Assembly: GCF_004342605.1 (NCBI RefSeq)
Contig: NZ_SLZL01000014.1
Coordinates: 59,367-123,366 of the forward strand
Reading direction: 5' to 3'
Length of the DNA: 64,000 nt
Source of the DNA: Caulobacter sp. BK020
GTDB taxonomy: Bacteria; Pseudomonadota; Alphaproteobacteria; Caulobacterales; Caulobacteraceae
Below are positions 33,588 through 43,892 of the stretch, in pieces. The position numbers and the translations under genes were made by a program. The notes under the pieces are model-generated. The model searched no databases and was not told the origin of the DNA. It saw only the letters and a program-made list of their open reading frames with translations. The first letter of the stretch is position 1; every line of letters begins with the position of its first letter.

Positions 33588-34178
33588 CTAGGCGAACGTC
33601 TCCTGCAGCCGGAAATCGAGCCGCTGCCGCACGCCGGGCCAGTCGGCGTCGGTGATCGAGAACACGGCGGTGTCGCGCACATGGCCGGTCCAGGTGATCT
33701 TGTGGTTGCGCAGCACGCCGTCCTTGTCGGCGCCCAGCTTTTCGACGGCCGCCTGGCTGCGGGCGTTGCGGACGTCGACCATGAACTCCACCCGGATCGC
33801 GCCGGAGTCGAAGGCGTGCTTGAGCAGCAGCAGCTTGGACTCCGGATTGACCGGGCCCGAGCGGGCTTCGGGATGCAGGAAGGTCGAGCCGACCTCCAGC
33901 CCCCGGTGCAGCTTGCGGATGTTCAGGTAGCTGGACGTGCCGACCACCTTGCCGTCCTTCAGCCGGCGGATGGCGAAGCCGATCCGCTCGCCGCGCTCGG
34001 TCTCGCCCTTCAGCGCGCCCCACCAGTCGGCGAAGCCCTCGCCGCAGCCGTTGGTCGACATGATCTCCCAGCTCTCGGGATCGCAGTCGATCGCGCCCTT
34101 CAGCTCGGCGCGGAGTTCCGGCGTGATCGGTTCCAGCCGCACGTAGCGGCCTTCGAGGGGGCGAATCTGGATGTTCAT
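33588..34178 (-). CDS. GNAT-family N-acetyltransferase (RimJ/RimL type)
   Basis: The 196-aa protein starts MNIQIRPLEGRYVRLEPITPEL, the usual opening of RimJ/RimL-like acetyltransferases, followed by IGFAIRRLKDGKVVGTSSYLNI, the acetyl-CoA strand region GLEVGSTFLHPEARSG and VEFMVDVRNARSQAAVEKLGA. It may acetylate a protein N-terminus or a small molecule; unknown which. The ATG at 34178 is fixed by homology; a long open stretch upstream on this strand is not part of the protein. Confidence 0.87.
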   Translation of the reverse strand: MNIQIRPLEGRYVRLEPITPELRAELKGAIDCDPESWEIMSTNGCGEGFADWWGALKGETERGERIGFAIRRLKDGKVVGTSSYLNIRKLHRGLEVGSTFLHPEARSGPVNPESKLLLLKHAFDSGAIRVEFMVDVRNARSQAAVEKLGADKDGVLRNHKITWTGHVRDTAVFSITDADWPGVRQRLDFRLQETFA

Positions 34179-34411
34179 GGACCGCAGAATGCCCCGGTCC
34201 GGCGGTCGCGTGCAAGCGCGGGGCGGCCGGTTCAGGGCCCTGGTTTTCGGCCGAAGCGGCTCGGCGGAGCGGCGACGATGCGCGCTGCTGACACGTCCTG
34301 ACACGGCAAGGCGCGAGTTTCGGGGCGCAAGTTTCGGGCGGCGGTCGCGCGCACGACCGCCTAACGATGACTCGTGGCCGCTCAAGGTCGCGACGCCTGG
34401 GGAGCAAGGCC

Positions 34412-35401
34412 ATGATCACGAACGCGCCACGGGGCCGGCTGGCCCTGGTCTCGCTATTGGCCGGAGTCGCCCTGGCCGCGCCCGCCTTCGCCCAAGACGC
34501 CGCGCCCGTCCGGCAGTCGCTGGACGACGCCTGGTGGACCGGGCCGATCCTGGCCACCGGCGCCTCGACCCTGCCCAAGGGCCGGGCCCTGATCGAGCCC
34601 TATCTCTACGACGCCAAGCCCTATGGCGCGATCGACGGCCAGGGCAAGCGCCACGCCGCGCCGAGCGCCGACAACTACGGCTCGCAGACCTACCTGCTGT
34701 ACGGCGTCACCGACACCTTTACGGCGGGCCTGATCCCCCGCTTCGGCTACCGCCGGGCCGGCGGCCGGTCCAGTTCGGGCGTGCAACTGGGCGACCTGAC
34801 CGTCCAGGGCCAGTACCGCCTGGCCCAGTGGAAGGAAGGCGGCCGTACGCCGACGCTCTCGCTGATGCTGCAGGAGACCCTGCCCACCGGCCGCCACGAC
34901 CGGCTCGACACCCGTCCCAACGACGGCTTCGGCAGCGGCGCCTACGCCACCACGGTGGGCCTCAATTCCCAGACCTATTTCTGGACGCCGAACGGCCGGA
35001 TCCTGCGCACCCGCCTGAACGTCGCCTACACCGTCTCGGGCCACGCCGAGGTCGAGGGCGCGAGCGTCTACGGCACGCCCGCCGGCTTCACGGGCCGCGC
35101 CAGGCCGGGCGACTCGTTCAACGTCGACCTGGCCTTCGAGTACAGCATGACCCGGCGATGGGTGGCGGCGCTCGACCTGGCCTACCAGCGCGACGCGGCG
35201 ACCACGGTGTCGGGCGTTGACGGCGCCGGCGCGGCCTACGAACGGCGCGCGCCGGTCAGCCAGGCCCTGATCCTGGCGCCGGCGATCGAGTACAATTTCA
35301 GCCCCGCCGTCGGCGTGATCGTGGGCGCCCGCATCATCCCGGCCGGCCGCAACGTCACCGCCTCGGTGACGCCGGTGATCGCGGTGAACTACGTGCTGTA
35401 G
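34412..35401 (+). CDS. outer-membrane beta-barrel-like protein (phenol MetA-pathway type)
   Basis: The 329-aa protein has a signal peptide (LALVSLLAGVALAAPAFAQ, about residues 10-28). The mature part alternates aromatic and small residues in strands (LIEPYLYDAKPYG, SQTYLLYGVTDTFTAGLIPRFGYR, LTVQGQYRLAQW, APAIEYNFSPAVGVIVGARI) and ends NYVL, as transporter-like barrels of the Phenol_MetA_deg type do. These are thought to be outer-membrane channels or structural barrels; no substrate can be given. Start ATG at 34412 begins the signal peptide. It is the last high-G+C gene before an A+T-rich patch. Confidence 0.72.
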   Translation: MITNAPRGRLALVSLLAGVALAAPAFAQDAAPVRQSLDDAWWTGPILATGASTLPKGRALIEPYLYDAKPYGAIDGQGKRHAAPSADNYGSQTYLLYGVTDTFTAGLIPRFGYRRAGGRSSSGVQLGDLTVQGQYRLAQWKEGGRTPTLSLMLQETLPTGRHDRLDTRPNDGFGSGAYATTVGLNSQTYFWTPNGRILRTRLNVAYTVSGHAEVEGASVYGTPAGFTGRARPGDSFNVDLAFEYSMTRRWVAALDLAYQRDAATTVSGVDGAGAAYERRAPVSQALILAPAIEYNFSPAVGVIVGARIIPAGRNVTASVTPVIAVNYVL

Positions 35402-35420
35402 GAGCGCAGACAACTAGGTC

Positions 35421-36182
35421 TCAAGCCACCCCTATAGCAATGGAAAACATATGAATCTCGACCGCCGCGAATAAATCCAGGAAATCTGCCGGTTCCATAA
35501 AATCAAACATTACATTATGGCCGTTAATTGATGGGGTCACCTCAAATCTATTTGCCGTGGGAGATTTAACTGGAGCTGAAAAATTGTTCGCTGGGTATGT
35601 TTTTAACTTTTCCGGATTATCTATTCGAAATTTGTTACCATGCGATACTCCGTTGCGGAGATGCCTAACCAGCTCAAGGTGCGGAGCGCGATCGAAGTAT
35701 TTGCTTTTCTCCAAAGCATCTCCAAGCGCAATAAGCGCCCCAGCCAACCATACGCGATCGAGATCACCCTTTATTTGAACATTTCTAAATGATTCTCGAA
35801 GATAATAATCAAATAAGAATGTTTGCCTTGTTCCATCTTTTCGGATGACATCTCTTGATTTAGTGTAATCTATTGGATGGCTGTGATCCATTTTTGACAC
35901 TATGTCTAAGATGGCAGAATGAGCGTAGTAACCGCTACCCAACCTATGAGCAAGGCGACCAATCCGGAACGCATCCTCGTTTAAGAGCAACAAGACCTTT
36001 CCACCACAATCACACCCCGCCACTGACATGCTGACATCAATCTGACGAACGACATCGCAGCCTAGGCAGATTGCGTCCTTCATGATCATTTCGATTTTCC
36101 AATCCAAGCGCCTCCCCGACTGTGTCCACGCAGGGCGCTCAAAGGCAATCAGTGTCGCCTTCAGCTCGATATCCCGCTTCAT
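35421..36182 (-). CDS. HEPN-type protein with Cys-rich N-terminal part
   Basis: The 253-aa protein carries the HEPN ribonuclease motif R-x4-H at residues 176-181 (LVRHLRNGVSHGN), preceded by a helix pair (VWLAGALIALGDALEKS). Cys39/Cys42 and Cys57/Cys59 near the start could bind zinc. HEPN proteins with intact Rx4-6H often cut RNA in toxin-antitoxin, CRISPR or abortive-infection systems. The base composition is sharply different: about 42% G+C in sampled lines, with many ATA, TTA and AGA codons, so it was acquired recently. No antitoxin gene is next to it. Specific family not recognised. Confidence 0.62.
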   Translation of the reverse strand: MKRDIELKATLIAFERPAWTQSGRRLDWKIEMIMKDAICLGCDVVRQIDVSMSVAGCDCGGKVLLLLNEDAFRIGRLAHRLGSGYYAHSAILDIVSKMDHSHPIDYTKSRDVIRKDGTRQTFLFDYYLRESFRNVQIKGDLDRVWLAGALIALGDALEKSKYFDRAPHLELVRHLRNGVSHGNKFRIDNPEKLKTYPANNFSAPVKSPTANRFEVTPSINGHNVMFDFMEPADFLDLFAAVEIHMFSIAIGVA

Positions 36183-36224
36183 CACCCCGCTTGCCGTCCT
36201 CGCCCGTTCGATGCTAAAACGCTT

Positions 36225-36240
36225 TCAAACAAGTGTTTGA
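36225..36240. promoter_or_regulatory. operator-like palindrome TCAAACA-AG-TGTTTGA
   Basis: A perfect 7-2-7 inverted repeat 27 bases before the acyl-CoA dehydrogenase ATG and 42 before the HEPN gene start on the other strand. The pattern is close to sites of TetR-type fatty-acid regulators (PsrA/FadR-like), which suits the downstream gene. No regulator gene is adjacent. Confidence 0.6.
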
Positions 36241-36267
36241 CAGTTCAGAACCGGGATCGGGAACGCC

Positions 36268-37575
<1,308 letters not shown>

Positions 37576-37616
37576 GGGTGTTCGCGGCCAATACCCGCGG
37601 CCCTTGAACCTGAGCT

Positions 37617-37729
37617 GGGGGAAGACCCCCTCAGTCGGCTTCGCCGACAGCTCCCCCAGAGGGGGAGCAGCCGCGCCCCGATAGCTCCTCCCCCTCTGGG
37701 GGAGGTGGCCCGAAGGGCCGGAGGGGGCC
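37617..37729. repeat. family R2 palindrome (long copy)
   Basis: The blocks GGGGGAAGACCCCCTCAGTC, GGCTTCGCCGACAGCTCCCCC, CTCCTCCCCCTCTGGGGGAGG and TGGCCCGAAGGGCC, GGAGGGGGC follow in order. They form an extended hairpin and correspond to the sequence found in frame inside tilS (59229-59342). Confidence 0.8.
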
Positions 37730-37846
37730 TCGCGGCGTGTCGATCTCAAAGGCCGCTGGGCCGCTGGAATAAAGGCGCAGGCCCAGCCCCTTCCGCACCC
37801 CGCCCGCAGCGGCGAGACCGCGCCTTGAAACCTTGGATGCCAGCCT

Positions 37847-37937
37847 GCTCTGGGGACTGACCGAGTCAAGGACGGCGCGCCGCGCCGCCGCGTCGCGGCC
37901 GCCGGAGGCGGTCCTTGACTCGGTCAGTCCCCAGAGC
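37847..37937. repeat. 27-bp perfect inverted repeat with 37-bp spacer
   Basis: The left arm 37847-37873 starts GCTCTGGGGACTGACC and continues GAGTCAAGGAC; the right arm 37911-37937 is its exact complement. The spacer is pure G+C palindromic sequence (GGCGCGCCGCGCC and CGCGTCGCGGCC). Each arm holds one GANTC site, the target of the cell-cycle methylase CcrM in Caulobacter. It does not end in a T run. Confidence 0.88.
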
Positions 37938-38065
37938 TCCCATCCACCAAGGGTTTAAGGCGTAGCCGCATCCGGCGGGGCGGATGGGGGCTTGGGGCCG
38001 CCTGCTTTGGGTGAGCGCCAATAACGGACATTGCTCTCGATTAGAGCTTAACGGGGGAGCCGCTC

Positions 38066-39856
38066 GTGCTGCAGGTCATTACGGGAAAGTTCTTTCGACC
38101 GGTCGAGCTCTACGAAACCCTGCATCGTGGGGTGCTCTACACCAACTATCAGGCGGCCAAGGACGAGCCTTTTGAGCTGCCGATCGGCCGCATCCTGCCA
38201 TCGACCCATGGCGCTAGGCTGACAACCTTTACCTACGAACTAACAGAAAAGCTTGAGGCCGTTACTCCGGACGGTGGCATGGAGGCGATGATCTCGACCG
38301 GCGGTGCCGAATTGACCGGCGATCTAGCGGTGGCACTATCCTTTGCACTGAACATTACCTGCACGCCCGACCAGGATCTCACCTTACGGCTGATTGGTCC
38401 TTCCCCAGCCATGCGTCTGGTGCATGAGCGGCCGGACAGTCTGATCCCGCGTGTCTTCGACAAGGAAATTTGGGGCCGGCAGGATGATCATGACGTTGTC
38501 GGTGCCTTTTTTGCTAAACTGCTAGCGCTCGATCGAAAGACCTACGAGGCGGTCGTGCGGGCCATGCGTCAGTACGTTCTGGCCACCCATCGGGTCTTGG
38601 AAGACCTCGACCTAGCCTACGCGCTAATTGTCATGTCGATAGAGTCTCTGGCTCAGACCTTCGATGGCACCAAGGCTGGCTGGTCCGACTACGACGAGGC
38701 CAAGCGAACGGCGATCGACAGGGCGCTCGCGGACGCATCGCTTGCAACGATAGGCGCCGTGCGTGCCGCGATTCTCGACAACGAACATGTCGCGGTCAGT
38801 CGCCGATTTCGGGACTTCGTGCAGAACCACGTCGGGCCGGCATTCTTCCGCCAAGAGGCCGTCGGCAAAAGCCATCCGCCGGCCTCTTGGGACCTGCCGA
38901 TCGCGGTGCGCCGGGCCTATGAGTTCCGCTCCCGCTACGTCCACACCCTGACCCAGGCTCCAAGGGAGTTGTGGTTCTTGGGACGGGGCAGTGAGACGCT
39001 AGAACTGGAGAGCGGACCCGCCCTGACTATGGCGGGCCTAGCCCGGCTAGCGCGGCATGTGATCAACCAAGTAATCGATCGCGGCCAACCTGTTGCCGAC
39101 GAAGCCTACGACTATCGAGCTCATCTGCCCAATATCATCCGCGCTCGCATGGCCCCAACTCATTGGCTTGGTTCGCCGGACGCCTTGAAGACGGTTTCAG
39201 CCCAGGGCCACTTGGAAGCTTTTCTCGACCAGCTAGTCAACCGAGCACTGAGGACGCCCGGCCATCAGGTCATGAACCTTGGCCCTATCCTCGGCGAGTT
39301 GGAGGCGCGCTTCTCCATCACCAAGGGCGCGGAGCGCCGCCATTATCTGCTGGTCTATGTTCTTTGGCATTTCGCCACACCGCAGGCGCATCACCGCGAT
39401 GACTGGCGGGGCGTCCTCGACACCTATGATAAGGACCTGACCGCGCCGTGCGCCGAAAATCTGGCAGTCCACTTGCTGGTCGGTCAGGTGCCACCGTGGG
39501 ACCTTGCGGTGTTGGAAAGCATCCGCACGCGACATATGGCCGCGAAGGGGAAGGCCCGCGTGAAGCTGGGTCGTCTGGTCGAGGCGGCCATCACCCTCGC
39601 TGTGGCCGAGGCCCAGCGAGTGGTCGGTGACGAGGTTAGGGCTCGCGCGCTGATCTCCGAGGCGGTCGAAATCTTTCCAGGCTGCGAAGCGCTGACGCAG
39701 TTGGAGAAGGATGTTGCTGGCCATGAGGTCCTGGCTCCGATCGACTGGGGCCCGGTGCTCTTTCCGCCAGCGGAGGGCGACGCAGTCGAAACCCTCGAAC
39801 TAGGCGGCGCTGACGTCGGCGATGACACGCAGATCGGGCCGAATGGCGCGGCCTAG
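38066..39856 (+). CDS. large HEPN-type protein (Apea-like)
   Basis: The 596-aa protein is not recognised as a named family but contains a HEPN-like helical region at about residues 180-300: DLAYALIVMSIESLAQTF followed, after about 80 residues, by YEFRSRYVHTLTQ with R288-x4-H293. This resembles the Apea-like HEPN group found in defence-linked proteins. The N-terminal 130 residues are beta-rich; the C-terminal half is helical with possible repeat-like pairs (TLAVAEAQRV, RALISEAVEIFPGCEAL). The start is GTG at 38066 with a strong GGGGGAG 6 bases upstream. G+C is lower than in core genes, which suggests transfer. It stands alone between acad and mutL. Confidence 0.6.
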   Translation: MLQVITGKFFRPVELYETLHRGVLYTNYQAAKDEPFELPIGRILPSTHGARLTTFTYELTEKLEAVTPDGGMEAMISTGGAELTGDLAVALSFALNITCTPDQDLTLRLIGPSPAMRLVHERPDSLIPRVFDKEIWGRQDDHDVVGAFFAKLLALDRKTYEAVVRAMRQYVLATHRVLEDLDLAYALIVMSIESLAQTFDGTKAGWSDYDEAKRTAIDRALADASLATIGAVRAAILDNEHVAVSRRFRDFVQNHVGPAFFRQEAVGKSHPPASWDLPIAVRRAYEFRSRYVHTLTQAPRELWFLGRGSETLELESGPALTMAGLARLARHVINQVIDRGQPVADEAYDYRAHLPNIIRARMAPTHWLGSPDALKTVSAQGHLEAFLDQLVNRALRTPGHQVMNLGPILGELEARFSITKGAERRHYLLVYVLWHFATPQAHHRDDWRGVLDTYDKDLTAPCAENLAVHLLVGQVPPWDLAVLESIRTRHMAAKGKARVKLGRLVEAAITLAVAEAQRVVGDEVRARALISEAVEIFPGCEALTQLEKDVAGHEVLAPIDWGPVLFPPAEGDAVETLELGGADVGDDTQIGPNGAA

Positions 39857-39893
39857 TCAGTAAAGTCGGCTATTGCTCAGGTCCGCGCTACCC

Positions 39894-41879
39894 CTACCGC
39901 CTCCCAAACAACCGCTCAATATCCGCCAACTTCAGCTCCACATACGTCGGCCGCCCATGGTTGCACTGGCCCGAGTGCGGCGTGGCCTCCATCTCGCGCA
40001 GCAGGGCGTTCATCTCCACCGCATTCAACCGTCGCCCCGCCCTCACACTTCCGTGGCAGGCCATGGTGGAGCAGACCTCCTCCAGGCGCTCCTTCAGGGC
40101 CAGGGCGGCGCCGTTCTCGGCCAGGTCGTCGGCGATGTCGCGGACGAGGCCCGCGGCGTCGGTCTTGCCCAGCAGGGCCGGGGTCTCGCGGACCAGCACC
40201 GCCCCGGGGCCGAAGCTCTCGACGACCAGGCCCAGGGCCGCCAGCTCCTCGGCGCGGGCGACGACGCGTTCGGCCTCGGCGGGGTCCAGCTCGACCACCT
40301 CGGGCAGCAGCAGGGCCTGGCGGGCGACGCCGCCGGCCGCCATCTCGCCCTTCATCCGCTCATAGACCAGGCGCTCGTGGGCGGCGTGCTGGTCGACGAT
40401 GACCACGCCGTCGCGGGTCTGGGCGACGATATAGGTCTCGTGCACCTGGGCTCGGGCCGCGCCCAGCGGGAAGTCGACCGGGTCGAACACCGGGGCGGGA
40501 CCCTCGGCGAGGCCGGGATAGGCGCCCCCCGGATAGGCGACATTGGGCGGGGCGTCGTAGCCGCCATAAGCCGCCTGGCGCACCGCCTCGGCGACGCCAG
40601 CTCCGTCCAGGCCGCCGCCCCCGAACGCCTCGGCGCGGGTGGCGTAGGCCTGCTCGGGCGCGGCCTCGTGGCGGGCCGAGACGTCCGACAGGCCGGGCAG
40701 GACCTGGGCCGCGGGCCGCGTCCAGCCGCCGTCTCGCCAGGCCGAGAAGCCGGCGGGGGAGGGGCCGGGCTGGTAGCCGCTGTAGCCGCCGCCCGGCGGG
40801 ACCGTCGCCTGCGCCCGGAGGCTGTCCAGCGCCGCGGCCGCCGTGGTGGTCGAGGCCCGGTGGCCGGCCGCCGCCAGGGCGTGGCGCAGGGCCCCGACGA
40901 TCAGGCCGCGCACCAGGGCTGGGTCGCGGAACCGCACCTCGGCCTTGGCCGGGTGGACGTTGACGTCGACCTCGGCGGTGTCGAGGCTGATATAGAGGGC
41001 CGCCGTCGGGTGGCGGTCGCGGGCGAGAAAGTCGGCATAGGCGGCGCGCAGGGCGCCCTGCAGCAGCCGGTCGCGCACCGGCCGGCCGTTGACGAACAGG
41101 TACTGGTGGGCGGCGTTGCCGCGGTTGTAGGTGGGCAGGCCGGCGAAGCCCGTCAGGCGCACGCCGTCGCGGGTCTGGTCGATCTCGATGGCGTTGTCCT
41201 GGAAGTCGCGGCCCAGCACCGCCGCCAGCCGGGCCAGGCGCCCCTCGGGCCCCGGATGCTCGGGCGGCAGGCGGATGATCCGGCGGCCGTCGATGTCCAG
41301 GCTGAAGCCGACGCCCTCGTTGGCCATGGCCTGGCGCTTGATCTCCTCGGTGATCGCCAGGGCCTCGGCCCGCTCGGACTTCATGAACTTCAGCCGGGCG
41401 GGGGTGGCGTAGAACAGGTCGCGCACCTCGATCCGCGCCCCGTGGTCGCCGGCGAAGGCGGCGGGGGCCACCTCGCCGACGCTGCCGCCCTCGACCAGGA
41501 TCGACCAGGCGTCCTTGGAGCCCCTGGCCCGCGAGCTGATCGACAGCCGCGCCACCGAGCCGATCGACGGCAGGGCCTCGCCGCGGAAGCCCATGGTGTG
41601 GATGCGCAGCAGGTCCCACAGGCCGTCAGCGTCGGGGGCCAGCTTGCTGGTGGCGTGGCGCTCGATGGCCACCGGCAGTTCGTCGGCGCTGAGGCCGCAG
41701 CCGTCGTCGGCCACCAGGATGCGGGTCAGGCCGCCGCCGTGGGCCTCGACCTCGATCCGCGTGGCCCCGGCGTCGATGGCGTTGTCGACCAGCTCCTTGA
41801 TGGCGCTGGCCGGGCGCTCGACCACCTCGCCGGCGGCGATGCGGTTGACGGTCTCGGGCGGCAGGCGACGGATCGGCAT
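39894..41879 (-). CDS. mutL: DNA mismatch repair protein MutL
   Basis: The 661-aa protein opens with the GHKL ATPase domain of Mut[47 protein letters not shown] and RHATSKL, and [16 protein letters not shown] Pro/Gly/Ala-rich linker (about 340-450) leads to the dimerisation domain. [14 protein letters not shown] is present near 500, but the endonuclease motif DQHA(X)2E(X)4E appears only in part and ends [23 protein letters not shown] with [10 protein letters not shown]. MutL couples MutS mismatch recognition to strand removal. Start ATG at 41879; transcription is divergent from the TraB-like gene. Confidence 0.95.
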   Translation of the reverse strand: MPIRRLPPETVNRIAAGEVVERPASAIKELVDNAIDAGATRIEVEAHGGGLTRILVADDGCGLSADELPVAIERHATSKLAPDADGLWDLLRIHTMGFRGEALPSIGSVARLSISSRARGSKDAWSILVEGGSVGEVAPAAFAGDHGARIEVRDLFYATPARLKFMKSERAEALAITEEIKRQAMANEGVGFSLDIDGRRIIRLPPEHPGPEGRLARLAAVLGRDFQDNAIEIDQTRDGVRLTGFAGLPTYNRGNAAHQYLFVNGRPVRDRLLQGALRAAYADFLARDRHPTAALYISLDTAEVDVNVHPAKAEVRFRDPALVRGLIVGALRHALAAAGHRASTTTAAAALDSLRAQATVPPGGGYSGYQPGPSPAGFSAWRDGGWTRPAAQVLPGLSDVSARHEAAPEQAYATRAEAFGGGGLDGAGVAEAVRQAAYGGYDAPPNVAYPGGAYPGLAEGPAPVFDPVDFPLGAARAQVHETYIVAQTRDGVVIVDQHAAHERLVYERMKGEMAAGGVARQALLLPEVVELDPAEAERVVARAEELAALGLVVESFGPGAVLVRETPALLGKTDAAGLVRDIADDLAENGAALALKERLEEVCSTMACHGSVRAGRRLNAVEMNALLREMEATPHSGQCNHGRPTYVELKLADIERLFGRR

Positions 41880-42033
41880 CGGGAACTCTCGTCAGGCGCC
41901 GGGGCGGTGGGCGGCGCCGCATTGCGTCTTCGTAATTTGACCGGCCCACCTTGGCCCGGTCCAACTGGCGACGGCCGACCATCCTAGATCGATTCCGGCC
42001 GATTGTTTTGGCGCCCTTCGAGGACCGTACATA

Positions 42034-43026
42034 GTGATCAAACGCCGCCTTGCCGCCTGCGCCGCCCTGCTCGGCCTGCTGGCCGCCTCGCCGGCCCCGG
42101 CCCAGCAGGCGGTCGACGCCTCCGGGCCGATCGACCTGCACAGGGTCGACCCCGAGGCCAACCTGGTCGAGGAACTGGTGGTCAACGCCCGCCTACCGGG
42201 GCCGGCCTGGTGGAAGGTCAGCGACGCCGACACCACGGTCTATGTGCTGGGCGTGCCGGCCATGGTCCCCAATGACCTGAAGGTCGACGATTCGGTGCTG
42301 CGGCGGCGGCTGGACGGGGCCAATGTGCTGATCATGGGCCAGGAGGCCGAGGTCGGCGTGATGCGCATCGTCGCCCTGGCCATGGGCGGCAAGCGCTACT
42401 TCATCAGCGACCGGCCGATGCGCCAGACCCTGCCGCCCGACCTGCGCGCCCGGCTGGAGGCCCGCCTGGCGGCGATGAAGGAAAAGCCCGACAGCATGGA
42501 CGAGGTCAAGCCCGCCTTCGCCGGCTTCCTGGTGGCCCATTCGCAGGACGGAAGCGTCTCGATCAGCCTGGGCGGGGTGACCGACAGGATCCGCCAGATC
42601 GCCAGGGACAAGACGATCGCCAAGCGCCCGCGCATCCAGAACCTGCCCGGCTACAGCCTGGTCGACGCGATCAAGACCCTGGGCGGCGCGCCCCAGCCGC
42701 TGCAGGCGCTGTGTCTGGACGCCGGCCTGCGCCAGGCCGAGAGCGGCGAGGGCGGGATCAAGGCGACGGCCGAGCGCTGGGCGCGGGGCGAGGTGCGCGA
42801 GGTGGTCTCGGCCGACCGCGGCTTCTCGCGCTGCCTGGCCTCGACCCCGTCCATCGCCGGCGAGCTGCGCGAGGGCCAGGCCGACGCGGTCAAGGCGATC
42901 GCGGCGGCCCTGAAGCAGCCCGGCAAGGCGGTGGCGGTGATCGAGCTGCGCTCGCTGCTGGCCGAGGGCGGCGTGCTGGAGCAGCTGAAGGCCAAGGGGT
43001 TCACGGTGGAGACGCCGGGGGTATAG
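42034..43026 (+). CDS. TraB/GumN-family protein
   Basis: The 330-aa protein has a signal peptide (LAACAALLGLLAASPAPAQQ, about residues 6-25). The mature domain shows TraB/GumN features: WWKVSDADTTVYVLGVPAMVP near the start (in place of W.vsk.gs.vyLlGt.H.) and a helical end with RSLLAEGGVLEQLKAKGFTVE. The usual catalytic-like GTxH motif is replaced by GVPA, so any enzymatic activity is doubtful. The family is a proposed metalloprotease relative. The start is GTG at 42034. A R1 repeat follows the stop. Confidence 0.8.
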   Translation: MIKRRLAACAALLGLLAASPAPAQQAVDASGPIDLHRVDPEANLVEELVVNARLPGPAWWKVSDADTTVYVLGVPAMVPNDLKVDDSVLRRRLDGANVLIMGQEAEVGVMRIVALAMGGKRYFISDRPMRQTLPPDLRARLEARLAAMKEKPDSMDEVKPAFAGFLVAHSQDGSVSISLGGVTDRIRQIARDKTIAKRPRIQNLPGYSLVDAIKTLGGAPQPLQALCLDAGLRQAESGEGGIKATAERWARGEVREVVSADRGFSRCLASTPSIAGELREGQADAVKAIAAALKQPGKAVAVIELRSLLAEGGVLEQLKAKGFTVETPGV

Positions 43027-43038
43027 GGGGGCGGCTCA

Positions 43039-43154
43039 CTTGCCCCCACCTGACCGCTTCGCGGTCTGTCCGCCCCCATGGGGGGCGGAGCCCTGGCGCA
43101 AGGCTCTTCCCCCCATGGGGGAAGACGATCGCGAAGCGATCCGTAGGGGGCAAG
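43039..43154. repeat. family R1 palindromic repeat, copy 2
   Basis: It starts CTTGCCCCCACCTGACCGC and ends CGTAGGGGGCAAG, i.e. the orientation opposite to copy 1. It fills the gap between the convergent TraB-like and BamF genes, directly followed by a terminator hairpin. Confidence 0.9.
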
Positions 43155-43156
43155 AA

Positions 43157-43188
43157 AAAGGCCCGGAAGCTTTCGCCGCCGGGCCTTT
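43157..43188. terminator. bidirectional terminator
   Basis: AAAGGCCCGG (43157-43166) and CCGGGCCTTT (43179-43188) form a hairpin with A and T runs on either side. It lies between the convergent TraB-like and bamF genes and can end both transcripts. Confidence 0.8.
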
Positions 43189-43211
43189 CTCAATCTTCCA
43201 ACCCTTGAAGC

Positions 43212-43778
43212 CTACAGGCCCGGCAGCTTGATCTTGCTCTGCTTCTCGCGGGTGATGATGATCGTTCCGTTGCCGGTCAGGGCCTTCAGGCGGGCCTCTT
43301 CGGCGGCCGCGTCGACGGTGACGGATTCGGTGGCGCCGGTTTCGGCGGCGGTCGGGGCGGCGGTCTTGTCGCCCTTCTTCCAGAACATCACCTTGCTGGC
43401 GAAGCTCTCGTCCTTGTGGGCCAGGTCGCCGTTCTCGTCGTCGACGACGAAGCGGATCAGCGGGTCGGCCTTGTCGACCCCGGCCTTGGCGACCAGCAGC
43501 TTCTCGCCGTCCGAGCGGCCGGCGGCGTTGGACTGGCCGATCAGGGCCTGGCGGGCGGCGCTTTCAGGCTGCAGCTCCTGCGGGCGCGGCTCGCCGGGGG
43601 CCGGCGGGCGCAGGCTGTAGTCGGGCGGCACCACCAGCGGGGCCTTGGTGACGACGCGGAACTCGTCCGGAACGACCTTGCTCATGCCCAGCGCCTTCGA
43701 CGCGGACTGGCAGCCGGCCAGGCCCGTGGCGACGACGACGGCCAAGGCGCCCAGGGTCGCGACCCGATAGAAACTCAT
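43212..43778 (-). CDS. bamF: BamF-type outer-membrane lipoprotein (DUF3035)
   Basis: The 188-aa protein has a lipoprotein signal (ALAVVVATGLAGC, lipid Cys near residue 23) and the DUF3035 region PDEFRVVTKAPLVVPPDYSLRPP, followed by GEPRPQELQPESAARQALIG. DUF3035 is known as the BamF subunit of the outer-membrane beta-barrel assembly machine in Caulobacter, where it takes the place of BamC. It is anchored in the outer membrane by its lipid. It lies 114 bases after lspA on the same strand, the gene for the peptidase that matures it. Start ATG at 43778. Confidence 0.82.
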   Translation of the reverse strand: MSFYRVATLGALAVVVATGLAGCQSASKALGMSKVVPDEFRVVTKAPLVVPPDYSLRPPAPGEPRPQELQPESAARQALIGQSNAAGRSDGEKLLVAKAGVDKADPLIRFVVDDENGDLAHKDESFASKVMFWKKGDKTAAPTAAETGATESVTVDAAAEEARLKALTGNGTIIITREKQSKIKLPGL

Positions 43779-43892
43779 GAACCTGCTCCAGCGGCCCCCC
43801 GGGCCGAATTTTCGGACGCTCTCGATACGACATCCGAGGCCGGGCGCCAATCTTCCTTGAGATCGTGGCCACGTTAGGGCGTTGGCGTACCG

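Larger units (their letters stand above)
37576..38065. other. 490-bp gap without a gene
   Basis: I see no coding frame here. The gap contains an R2-type palindrome (37617-37729) and a very strong 27-bp inverted repeat (37847-37937). GGGGGAG at 38053-38059 is the ribosome site of the next gene. Between these elements no promoter motif stands out. Confidence 0.6.

Noticed and set aside
34179..34385. N-terminal extension of the GNAT gene at 33588
   Set aside because: The extra 69 codons are Arg/Pro-rich with no homology, while MNIQIRPLEG is the family start.
42034..43026. Active TraB metalloprotease
   Set aside because: The GxxH motif typical of the family is GVPA here, so activity cannot be claimed.
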